Source: Flavobacterium sp. 9AF (GTDB lineage Bacteria > Bacteroidota > Bacteroidia > Flavobacteriales > Flavobacteriaceae). From it: DNA of 46,086 nt. The notes under the pieces are model-generated. The model did no database searches, was not told where the DNA came from, and worked only from the letters and a program-made list of their open reading frames with translations. Location: NCBI RefSeq assembly GCF_902506265.1, contig NZ_LR733556.1, positions 1,982,635 through 2,028,720 of the forward strand, written 5' to 3'. The translations under genes were made by a program, and so were the position numbers. Shown in pieces: positions 6,977 to 16,400 of the stretch; the stretch's first letter is position 1; the number at the start of each line of letters is the position of its first letter.

Positions 6977-9900
6977 ATGGAAAACAAGTCAATAATATAT
7001 CAGAAATTAGAAGCATTTATAAAGAAGTACTATTGGAATGAATTAATTAAAGGAACTATACTTTTTATAGGTTTTGGACTTTTATATTTCATTTTTACTT
7101 TTTTAATTGAATATTTTCTATGGTTATCTACCAATGGAAGGACATTTTTATTTTGGTTATTTATTCTTGTTGAAGTTTTTTTATTGTTTCGATTCATTTT
7201 ATTTCCATTATTCAAATTAACAAAACTAAATAATGGTATAAGTTATGACTATGCTTCTAGAATAATAGGAAACCATTTTGTAGAGGTAAAAGATTCATTA
7301 TTAAATTTTCTTCAACTGTCTTCTCAAAACAATACATCTGAATTGCTTTTAGCTTCTATTGAGCAAAAGGCAAATAAACTACAACCCATTCCATTTGTAA
7401 ATGCAATTTCTTATTCTAAAAACAAAAAGTTTTTACCCTATGCTTTGATTCCTTGTCTATTATTATTGATCTTTTTCATTTCTGGTAATTCTAATATTAT
7501 AACTTCTAGTTTTAATAGAGTAGTTCATTACCAAACACATTACTCTCCTCCTGCCCCATTTCAATTTGTAATTGAAAACTCAAATTTTACCGTTGAACAA
7601 AATAGAGATTTTACTTTAGTAGTAAGAACTATTGGTAAAGTAAAACCGGAAAATGTTTCTATAATTATCGGTAATGAAACCTACTTTTTAGAAGAGCATG
7701 GTGCCGGAAAATTTATTTATACTCTAAAGAATATCGTTTCTAATACTTCTTTTTATATTGAATCCAATGGAATAGCTACAGAAGAATTTACAATTAAAGT
7801 GATAGATGTACCTGCGATTTCTAGTTTTAGAATGATATTAAATTATCCTAGTTATGTTAACAAAAGTCCAGAAATTATTGATGGTTCAGGTAATGCTATA
7901 GTTCCAGAAGGTACCATAATCAATTGGCAAATTAACGCTTTAAATACATCAAATATAGATTTCATATTTGGTACTAAAAAAAATCCTTTTCTTAAAAAGG
8001 ATAACCTTTATACTTATCGTTCTAAAGTAAATAATTCTTTAGATTATGCTATAGTGACGTCAAATTCTGCTTTTGGGGATTATGATAAATTAAATTATAG
8101 CATTTCAATTATTAAAGATCAATATCCTCAAATTAGTGTTCAATTAGCTCCTGACAGTTTAAAAACTGAAAAGAATTTGTTAGTTGGTCAAGTTTCAGAT
8201 GACTATGGTTTATACCGTTTAGATTTGGTTTACTATAAAAAAAATCAACCAAACCTTTTACTAAAAAAAACACTTTCTATTAATCATTCCACTGTAGATC
8301 GTTTTCTGTATTCTTTCCCAGATGGTTTAGTCATAGAGAGCGGTTTTGACTATGAGTATTATTTTGAAGTTTATGACAATGATTTAAATAACAACCATAA
8401 ATCTTCTAAGTCTAGTGTTTTTAAACATTATGAACTTACTGCTATGGAGCAAAATGAATCACTTTTAAAAGAGCAAAATGAGAACATAAATAGTCTAGAA
8501 AAATCTTTACAAAATCAAGATAAGCAGATGAATGAGTTGGATAAACTGCAAAAAGTGAATAAGCAAAAAGATAATTTAGACTTTAAAGATCAGAAAAAAA
8601 TAGAAGATTTTATTAATCGTCAAAAAAAGCAAGACGAAATGATGAAAGATTTTACAAAAAAATTATCTGAAAATTTAGAAGAATTTAATCCTGAGAAAGT
8701 CGATGAAAAAAAAGAAGAGTTAATTAGAAGACTTGAAGAAACAGAAAAGCAATCTAAAGAAAATGAAAAACTTTTACAAGAATTAGAAGAGCTTTCAAAA
8801 AAATTAGAAAAAGATAAATTGTTTGATAAAGCAGATAAGTTAAAGCAAAATAGCAAGACACAATCTAAGAATTTAGAACAATTGGTAGAATTAACCAAGC
8901 GTTTTTATGTTGAGAAAAAAACAGAACAAATAGCACAAAAACTAAACGAATTGGGTGATAAAGAAGAAAAATTAGCTGAAAGTAAAGATAATAATTTAGA
9001 CAAACAAAATAAATTAACCCAGCAATTTGAAGATATTAAGAAAGAACTAAATGAACTAGAGAAAGAAAATAATGATTTAAAATCCCCACTAGATATTCCA
9101 AATGATAAAAATGAACAGCAAGATATTCAAAATGATTTAAATAAAGCAGAAGATAATTTACAAAAAAATGACAGTAAAAACGCTGGAAAAAACCAAAAGA
9201 ATGCTGGTTCTAAAATGAAACAAATGGGTAAACAAATGGCTATGTCTATGCAAGGAAGCGAAAGTGAGCAAATGGAGGAAGATGCAAAACTATTAAGACA
9301 AATTTTAGATAACCTTCTCTCCTTCTCTTTTGATGAAGAATCTTTATTAAAGCAAAGCAAAAAAGTTGAAATTAAATCCATTCAATTTAATAAAATTTTA
9401 AAAGAACAGCAAGATTTAAAAAATCAATTCAAGCATATAGATGATAGTTTGTTTGCTGTTTCTTTACGTAATCCAAAAATCACGGAAACTATCTTAAATG
9501 AAGTAGGCGAGATACATTATAATCTTGATAAATCACTAGAATTATTAGCTGATAACAATATTTACAAAGGTACTTCTCATCAACAATATATTTTGACTAG
9601 TGCAAATAAGTTGGCTGATTTCTTAAGTAATGTAAGAGATCAAATGCAAATGCAGATGCAATCTAGTGGTTCAGGTCAACCCAAAAAAGGTAAAGGACAA
9701 GGTATGCAATTACCGGATATTATTCAGCAACAAGGAAACCTAGGAGAAAAAATGAAGGAAGGAATGAAATCAGGTGAAAAAGAAGGCAATAAATCGGGTG
9801 AAAATAAAAATGGAAAAGAAGGAGAAAATGCAGGTGATAAAAATGGAAAAGGAGAAAAAGGAAACAAATCAGGTAGTAATCAAAACAATGAAGCTGAAGG

Positions 9901-10327
9901 TGATAATGGAACAGAAGGGAATACTGGAAAAGTTTTAGAAATTATCAAAGAGCAACAAAAGCTACGGGATGCTTTACAGAAGGCTTTAGAAAAAGAAGGA
10001 ATGTCTGGATTGGGACAAAATGCTCTTCAACAAATGAAAGACATAGAAAAACAATTAATCAATAAAGGTTTTAAAAACGAAACCTTAAATAAAATGCTTA
10101 ATTTAAAACATGAGTTATTAAAACTTGAGAATGCTATACAGCAACAAGGAGAAGATAATAAGAGAAAATCTAACACTAATAAAAACAATTATACTGGAAC
10201 TGAAAAAGAATTATCTAAAGAATTGAAAGATTATTTAAATAGTATTGAGATATTAAATAGACAAAGTTTACCTTTGCAGCAAAATTATAATCAAAAAGTA
10301 CAAGAATATTTTAAAAACAATGATTAG
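6977..10327 (+). CDS. DUF4175 family large membrane-anchored coiled-coil protein
   Basis: This 1116-residue protein starts at the ATG at 6977 (a TTG six bases earlier is in frame). Two membrane segments lie near residues 25-48 and 54-76 and a third near 150-170. An extracytoplasmic region with Ig-like strands follows, up to about residue 480. Then come long Lys/Glu/Gln-rich coiled coils (about 490-780), including runs of charged heptads, and a low-complexity Gly/Lys/Glu/Asn segment (about 895-985). This matches DUF4175 proteins of Bacteroidota, whose function is not established. The stop overlaps the ATG of ybeY by four bases (ATGA), showing an original translationally coupled operon with ybeY. 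Confidence 0.88.
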   Translation: MENKSIIYQKLEAFIKKYYWNELIKGTILFIGFGLLYFIFTFLIEYFLWLSTNGRTFLFWLFILVEVFLLFRFILFPLFKLTKLNNGISYDYASRIIGNHFVEVKDSLLNFLQLSSQNNTSELLLASIEQKANKLQPIPFVNAISYSKNKKFLPYALIPCLLLLIFFISGNSNIITSSFNRVVHYQTHYSPPAPFQFVIENSNFTVEQNRDFTLVVRTIGKVKPENVSIIIGNETYFLEEHGAGKFIYTLKNIVSNTSFYIESNGIATEEFTIKVIDVPAISSFRMILNYPSYVNKSPEIIDGSGNAIVPEGTIINWQINALNTSNIDFIFGTKKNPFLKKDNLYTYRSKVNNSLDYAIVTSNSAFGDYDKLNYSISIIKDQYPQISVQLAPDSLKTEKNLLVGQVSDDYGLYRLDLVYYKKNQPNLLLKKTLSINHSTVDRFLYSFPDGLVIESGFDYEYYFEVYDNDLNNNHKSSKSSVFKHYELTAMEQNESLLKEQNENINSLEKSLQNQDKQMNELDKLQKVNKQKDNLDFKDQKKIEDFINRQKKQDEMMKDFTKKLSENLEEFNPEKVDEKKEELIRRLEETEKQSKENEKLLQELEELSKKLEKDKLFDKADKLKQNSKTQSKNLEQLVELTKRFYVEKKTEQIAQKLNELGDKEEKLAESKDNNLDKQNKLTQQFEDIKKELNELEKENNDLKSPLDIPNDKNEQQDIQNDLNKAEDNLQKNDSKNAGKNQKNAGSKMKQMGKQMAMSMQGSESEQMEEDAKLLRQILDNLLSFSFDEESLLKQSKKVEIKSIQFNKILKEQQDLKNQFKHIDDSLFAVSLRNPKITETILNEVGEIHYNLDKSLELLADNNIYKGTSHQQYILTSANKLADFLSNVRDQMQMQMQSSGSGQPKKGKGQGMQLPDIIQQQGNLGEKMKEGMKSGEKEGNKSGENKNGKEGENAGDKNGKGEKGNKSGSNQNNEAEGDNGTEGNTGKVLEIIKEQQKLRDALQKALEKEGMSGLGQNALQQMKDIEKQLINKGFKNETLNKMLNLKHELLKLENAIQQQGEDNKRKSNTNKNNYTGTEKELSKELKDYLNSIEILNRQSLPLQQNYNQKVQEYFKNND

Positions 10328-10439
10328 TTTTAATTACGAAACCGATTTTATTTTAGAAAACGAAGAACTATATATTAATTGGATAAGCAAAGTTGTTTCA
10401 TCAGAAAACAAATATTTAGGTGAAATAAGTTATATATAA
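10320..10439 (+). pseudogene. ybeY: Truncated ybeY (N-terminal 39 codons only)
   Basis: YbeY is the zinc endoribonuclease for 16S rRNA 3'-end maturation and ribosome quality control. The fragment reads MISFNYETDF...GEISYI and matches the start of flavobacterial YbeY. It should continue with FCDDEYLL and later the metal-binding HxxxHxxxxxH motif; instead a TAA follows immediately. All catalytic residues are therefore missing. The ATG overlaps the end of the DUF4175 gene, the normal arrangement. Neither the rest of ybeY nor its usual follower mnmG occurs elsewhere in the window. The break, at about 10437, is the left edge of the accessory island. Confidence 0.85.
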
Positions 10440-10778
10440 TCTATTCTCTGTATTAACTATTTTTTTGTATAATTTAAAATAAGCAAATAATTCAGAAAAT
10501 TGAACATCAGTTGTAGAAACTTTATCTATTAAATTTTGTAAAGTTTCTGTTGAAAGATTTTGATTAAAATTAAAATTATCTTTTAACCAATACTTTAAAA
10601 AAGTAGAATATATATTTTTAAATTTATTTACTTCTAAATTAAAATTTTCATTTGTATAAAATAAATTATGAAGCTTTAAATCTGCTTCTTTTAAAAAAGA
10701 TAAGAAATCACTGAATTTAATATCAAATTCACTATAAACAGTTATGTTTTTATTGTCTAATGTATACAACTTTTTCAT
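10416..10778 (-). CDS. Candidate immunity protein for the adjacent toxin
   Basis: This 120-residue protein is rich in Phe, Tyr, Asn and Lys, appears largely helical, and has no signal peptide and no family I recognise. It starts seven bases after the stop of the 853-residue toxin-like gene on the same strand. That position and size fit an immunity gene behind a polymorphic toxin. Its last eight or nine codons (about LYITYFT) read antisense through the ybeY remnant, so the natural C-terminus may have been altered when the island joined ybeY. The immunity role is inference from position only. It could instead be an unrelated hypothetical protein. Confidence 0.6.
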   Translation of the reverse strand: MKKLYTLDNKNITVYSEFDIKFSDFLSFLKEADLKLHNLFYTNENFNLEVNKFKNIYSTFLKYWLKDNFNFNQNLSTETLQNLIDKVSTTDVQFSELFAYFKLYKKIVNTENRLYITYFT

Positions 10779-10785
10779 GTTTTTA

Positions 10786-13347
10786 TTATTTAAATTTTAA
10801 TTCAATCCAATAAATATCAGCAGGTTTATTATTCCCTAAATCTAAGATGTCCCAATCATCAAACGATACTCTTTTAAATCCTAAATTATTTGCAATTTTT
10901 CCAGTAGGTGTCTCAAAAGCAGCTTTATCTAAACTTAAATTTCTATCTATGAAATTTTTTTTAAATTCGCTTAAATTAATTGAAATACCATTTTCATATT
11001 TTGAATGGCTTAACCACCTAGCTTGAATCCCATTAATATCAATTTTTTTATTTTTAAAAAAAGCTATGCTTTCATTTATTATTTGAGTGCCAAATCCTTT
11101 CTTTTGAAAATTTTTTGGAATATTTATATCAAAAGCGATAAAACCATTTTTTGTAATATTAGCTGACCCAATTTCTTTTCCTTCAAAAAAATAAGATAAA
11201 CCTTTTCTAAAATCATATTTACAAGCTAATTTTAATTTCTTGGTTATATTAGTCAATTGATTTAATTCATCTAAATACTTTTCAGCCACATCATCGCCCA
11301 TTCCTTTTAGCTTATCAGCTATAGCTTCCACTTCTTTTTTTGTGCCTCTAAAAATTTCTTTACCATCTTTTATCAGTGCATAAACATCATCACTTACTTT
11401 TACAGGAATGCCTGTAAATAAAGCTGGACTTTTAGGAACTTCTCTAATTTCAACACCAAATTTTTGAAAGGTATCTCTAACCGCTTTTGGGAAAGTAGCT
11501 AAAAAGTCTTTCGCTCTAGCAAAAACATTTTCAATGAACTTAAAGAAATCATCTAATAACGGTTTTAGGTTTTTAGATTTTTGTCTTATGAAAGCAAATA
11601 TAGCAATAAAATTATCTACTATAAAAGCCTTTCCGTTTTTTGCTACTTTGCTAAATGTTGCTATAATTCCTTTAAAAAGATCGGCAAAACTTTTTCCAAG
11701 TTGTTCTATGGCTTCAACTACGGTACTTACTCCACCAGTGGCTAAAATTTCTAAAACCATTTCAATAATTATACCAATGATATAGCCCAAATAATACCCT
11801 ATTTTATCTATCGTTATGAGTTTGTTGTCATCGGTAAGCCAATTTAAAAGGTGAGAAGGTAATGTTAAACTAAATAACAAACATTTTTTAAAAAAATCAA
11901 AAATAGCAGTTAGGTTTTCTTTACTGAATAAATTGATAGAAGCTTCGAGCTGGTTTTCAAGCATTTCAAAGAACAAACTTAAATAAGTGATGCTGTTTTT
12001 TGAAACTTCTCTTCCCGTTTCTCTTAAAGCTATTAAGCCTTTGCAAATAAGAGCTATTAGATCAAATATTCCCTTTACCGCTTCTACCAGTCCGTTGATT
12101 AGACCTACTATGTAAGCATTGTATAGTACAAAAGCATCTTCTACTATTTCTAGTCCTTTTCCTAATGGGTTTTTTAGAAACTTTTTAGCATTGGCTAAAG
12201 CCTCTAAAACTAAATTTATAATTTTTTTAAAGGCTTTTTCTTTGGTAAAACTTTCCTTTGCATTTCCTTTTTGGTTCTCTTTTACTTTATTTTTCAACAG
12301 CTTTTCCAATTCATCAATATGAGCAATGGCTAATGCATTGAGTTTGCTTGTACTCAATTCATTGTTTTCATTACTTTTTATTTGGGCTTGCTTTATAAGA
12401 CTTAATCCAGGTAAAAACAAATCGGGGTTTTCTGTAACAGTTCCATCTTCATTATAATATTTCCACCTTTTATCATCAATTTTAAGTAGATTTATTCCTT
12501 TTGCAAATTCTTCAGCTACTAGTTGTAAAGCTTCAAGAGTTAAATCTGTTCCAAAACTGGTTACTTTATCAAAAAAGCCTAAGAAAATATCTTTTACTAG
12601 ATACACTTTTTCGCTTTTATCTTCAATATGCTCTTTTAAAATTTCTTCAAAAGAATCGGAACCAATGTCTGTATTATAAATCTTCACTATTTTGCTCAAG
12701 TCCTTATAAGGAAACATACCTAAACTGGTAATATTACTTCCTGTTTTTACTCGCACTACAGAACCAAAAGTATTTACTCCTTCTTTTTTCTCTATAAAAA
12801 GCACAATTTCATTTTCATATACAGTATCAATGGATTGATAGGCTCTTTCCATTTGTGCACCATCTGCTGAAACAAATAATACCACAGCCATTTTTTTGTC
12901 TTTTAAAATGGTATTTAAAGTAGGTTTAGCTGGTTTTGTTTTTTTGTTTTTTCCAAAAAGTATTTGTTCTTCAGCATTTAATATAATACCCGTAATATCT
13001 ATAGGCAATTGTATAAAATAGTGATTGTTTATTTGATACACATCCGTTAAGACGCCATTTTCATAGTATGAAAATTGTATATTGGAAATTACTTTTTCTA
13101 TATCAGTTATTCCAGAATCTTTTATGTAATCAAATTCTGTTTGGCTCATAATCAAACCGTCTTTCTTTAATTCCAACTGATTTTCAATCTCAATTTCCAT
13201 AAATACATAATCTTCTTGCGGTATGTTTTGATTTGTTTCCGTATCTTTTACAACATTGATTTCATCATTAAAAACAAAGATGTTTGTTTCGGTATCTTTT
13301 AAAGAATAGCCACCATACAGTTGCAGCCCATATTCTATTGCTCTCAT
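10786..13347 (-). CDS. Polymorphic-toxin-like protein with GNAT-like C-terminal domain
   Basis: This 853-residue protein starts at the ATG at 13345-13347 (MRAIEYGLQL); an in-frame TTG at 13371 lies inside a terminator stem and is rejected. It has no signal peptide. Residues 1-300 are mixed alpha/beta with no family I know. Residues about 400-442 and 515-550 are strongly hydrophobic helices (for example IGYYLGYIIGIIIEMVLEIL), which could cross or insert into a membrane. Residues about 675-853 look like a GNAT acetyltransferase fold, with the acetyl-CoA loop signature QKKGFGT at 748-754 and a later GKIANNLGF segment. A variable enzymatic C-terminus behind hydrophobic helices, followed by a small gene, is the classic polymorphic toxin plan. 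The toxin role is inferred. Confidence 0.7.
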   Translation of the reverse strand: MRAIEYGLQLYGGYSLKDTETNIFVFNDEINVVKDTETNQNIPQEDYVFMEIEIENQLELKKDGLIMSQTEFDYIKDSGITDIEKVISNIQFSYYENGVLTDVYQINNHYFIQLPIDITGIILNAEEQILFGKNKKTKPAKPTLNTILKDKKMAVVLFVSADGAQMERAYQSIDTVYENEIVLFIEKKEGVNTFGSVVRVKTGSNITSLGMFPYKDLSKIVKIYNTDIGSDSFEEILKEHIEDKSEKVYLVKDIFLGFFDKVTSFGTDLTLEALQLVAEEFAKGINLLKIDDKRWKYYNEDGTVTENPDLFLPGLSLIKQAQIKSNENNELSTSKLNALAIAHIDELEKLLKNKVKENQKGNAKESFTKEKAFKKIINLVLEALANAKKFLKNPLGKGLEIVEDAFVLYNAYIVGLINGLVEAVKGIFDLIALICKGLIALRETGREVSKNSITYLSLFFEMLENQLEASINLFSKENLTAIFDFFKKCLLFSLTLPSHLLNWLTDDNKLITIDKIGYYLGYIIGIIIEMVLEILATGGVSTVVEAIEQLGKSFADLFKGIIATFSKVAKNGKAFIVDNFIAIFAFIRQKSKNLKPLLDDFFKFIENVFARAKDFLATFPKAVRDTFQKFGVEIREVPKSPALFTGIPVKVSDDVYALIKDGKEIFRGTKKEVEAIADKLKGMGDDVAEKYLDELNQLTNITKKLKLACKYDFRKGLSYFFEGKEIGSANITKNGFIAFDINIPKNFQKKGFGTQIINESIAFFKNKKIDINGIQARWLSHSKYENGISINLSEFKKNFIDRNLSLDKAAFETPTGKIANNLGFKRVSFDDWDILDLGNNKPADIYWIELKFK

Positions 13348-13360
13348 TATACATTCGTTT

Positions 13361-13387
13361 AAAAACCCCAACGAATGGTTGGGGTTT
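13361..13387 (-). terminator. Terminator/attenuator between carrier and toxin genes
   Basis: Arms 13363-13372 and 13378-13387 (AAACCCCAAC on minus and its complement) form a 10-base-pair GC-containing stem with a five-base loop, followed on the minus strand by a T-run. It lies 20 bases past the carrier stop and 14 bases before the toxin ATG. No separate promoter was recognised for the toxin gene, so it probably relies on read-through. Confidence 0.8.
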
Positions 13388-13407
13388 GAGATTAGTATTT
13401 CATTGTT

Positions 13408-16400
13408 TTAGACATCAGCTGGTTCTGGTGCTGGTTGTGGTTCATCTGCTGGTTCTGTATCGCCTATTGCGGCATTGGTTTGCACAATAGGATTCATATC
13501 AGAATCAAATAACAAATGATCTCCACAATCTGAATTGCATGGTAATCCTTGTACATTTAAACCAATACTTCCCGCTTGAATGAGCGTTAAAGAAGTAGGC
13601 ACTCTACTTTCCCAAGTTTCTTCTACTTCCCCTTCAGGGTTGCGTAACTCCTCGATAATTGAGACAAATAATTCGTCATCCATAGTAGGTACTTGTCCGC
13701 CATTCCATATTTGACCTGTTGCCATATACCAGTTAACAACCTCTTCAAAACCAGGTCTTACTGTTAAAATAACGCGAGCCATACCACTTTGTAAGAAGGC
13801 TTTAAATGTAGGATCATCAATATCATTAATATTATATAGATCTTTCCATTTGTCTTTTTTAGCCCAATAGAAAGGATAGAAATAATAACTCATTAGATTC
13901 CATTCAAAAGCTTGTTCAAAGAATTTTACTTTAGCGACATAGGTTTCTAAAGCGGGAGAATTATAATTTACTCTCATGCTTTGAAGATTTGTTCCTGTTA
14001 ACAAAGAATCTTTACCTAAAGCTTCATGACTAATTAAATACTCGATACAGTTTTTACGCAACACCATGTTTTCAATTTGACGATAAAAACCTGGATTAGT
14101 TCTTACTTTTTCTTTTTGTTCCAATTTCAAGTTAGCCAATTGTTCGTTATAAACGTTTAGTTTTTCTTCATAGGCTTTAATAATTGCATTAAAAGTTTTT
14201 AGCCTCCATTTTTCTTTTGCTTCATCTGTCAATTCACAAGTAACACTAGCGTTAATATTACCATGAAAATGGTTTGCCATAGTAAATGAAACAGGAACTT
14301 CGTTTTTATATCCTAATAATACAAAAGAAATATTTTTTTGAAGGCTACTTGTTGCTGTCATTACATTATTGAAATTTCCAACAGAAACCATCATTCCAGA
14401 ATAAACTTTACTATCGTTGTCACTTGAACTATTGTAAATTAAATTCCCATTAACAGATTCATATCCTTCAGGTATAATAATCTTTTCTTTTCCAGCAGCT
14501 CCTTCATGGAAACCAATACTGCTTCCATCATGTGTAGCGGAAATTGACACTCCAACAGTAATGCTGTTTTTTGGTTTTTCAGGTATTTCAACATTGTATT
14601 TTTCTACCCATTTTTTATACCTGCTTTCAAAGGTATCATCTATATTTAAGCTTTTTAAACTATCAAAACCAACCCTTGGATCGATGGGTGGAGTAAGTAA
14701 TAAATCATATTCCATTTTATCTTGGGTAGCTAATGTATGAAACGCTGCTGGTTCAGGAATCATAAATTCATACATCAATCGCTTGCCGTAGTTTACTACC
14801 TTATTCTTATAGACTTTATCAACCCATCGATATACTCCAGAAACATGATTATCTCCTTTTCTATTGTCGAAACCGTGTGTGTTTTCCTCTGAAAATTCTT
14901 CAATGATTTTTGAAACACGTTCTTCTTTTACCTTTTTTACTACTCGATCTAAAGCTCTTTCTGTAATTTCTTTGGCATGAGTTACCGCTTGAGAATTTGA
15001 TTCTTCAGTTGTAGTATTGGTAGCAAAATCAGCACCTACGCTTAATGAAAAGCCATTATAATTAAAACCTGCGTTAACAAAACTACCCTGATGAGTGTCT
15101 TCAGCCAAAAGAGAACTTACTTCTTGGTTCATTTCAAAACGATCCGTGGAAGTAGTATCTGTCAATTTTTCAATTTCTTGTTCATTACTAGTCGTTGTTG
15201 TGTCTTCTGTTTTTCTTAAACGTCGGGTCGTTTTTTCTTTATATTCACGAGCCATAACATTTTCGATGTGAGAAACTTCACCTGGCACATAACAACATAC
15301 TTCCTGTTCTACTTTTCTGTAATCGGCTACTCCTAATCTACTAATTCCAAAACCTGTAGGAATATAATCCACTACATTTCCAGTATTACCATTACCAATA
15401 TCAATACTATCATCTAATAACTCAATTTCAAAAGTGCCTTTTCCTTTTACATTATAACTTCCAATACTATTAAGACCTGGTGTACTTGTTTTAATTTGAC
15501 CAGAAAAGACAACTTTGTTTCCATTGGTTAAAACAAATTCACCAGAAATCGTAACTTCTTCTTGCTGAGTAATCGTAAATCCTTCCGTAAAAATAGTAAC
15601 CGCTAATTTTCCATTAACTATATTACTTTCAAATGTTTCTCCATATAATGAAGTGGAAGGTATAACTTTTCCTCCACCAATATTATAAGAAGCCGAAACA
15701 ACATCGGAAACATGAGGTATTTGGTTAAATAAAATTTGCAACGACATCGTTGGATTATAACCCAAGCCTAAGCCTGTTACCGAAAAGGAATTAGGTGAAT
15801 CTGTATTAATAGAAGAAACAGGAATCATTACCCCATTTGTACTTACTAATGATTGATTAAGATCGCTATTCGTAAAAATGGTATTTGTTAGGGAAGTTAT
15901 TTCCGAATTAATAAACGAACTAATCTCGTCAAAAGTTTCAAAATTATGCACTGAAACTAAACTTTCAACTAATGATGCTGTTTCTTGGGTAACACTATTT
16001 GAAATTGTCGTCATGTTTAACTCATCCAAATTAGTAAACTCAAAAGACGGTAAAACTAAGTTTACATATTCTGTAACTGTCTTTTCTTGATTCGTTTGCG
16101 GATCAATATATGTTTTTTGAATTTTTTCAGCATTATCATAAGCAGATTGTACCTCTTCTTGATAGTCTTGGTGGGCTAAATTATATGCTTTTTGATTCTC
16201 TTTTAGGTATTTTGCTTTAACCGTTTTTAATTCGTCGGCAACTTTTTTAAGCCTTTCAATTTTTTGATTGCTTACTATTGAGTCTACTTCTTTATCTAAG
16301 CTCTTTGTTGTAATAGGTAACTCAGATAAGGTTTGTCTTTTTAATTGATCTTTAGTCAAAACTCCTTCTTTTTGAAAAAGTTCTTTAGGCATAATAACTC

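Noticed and set aside
9127..9381. Minus-strand open frames inside the DUF4175 and other large genes
   Set aside because: They lie antisense to well-supported coding regions, follow AT-rich codon bias and show no recognisable domain.
10416..13347. Ordinary type II toxin-antitoxin pair (GNAT plus antitoxin)
   Set aside because: The GNAT-like part is fused to an 850-residue protein with hydrophobic helices, and the small gene lacks a DNA-binding domain such as RHH.
13348..13371. Longer start of the toxin-like protein at 13371
   Set aside because: The codon is TTG and lies in the terminator stem. The ATG at 13347 is outside the stem and gives a normal N-terminus.
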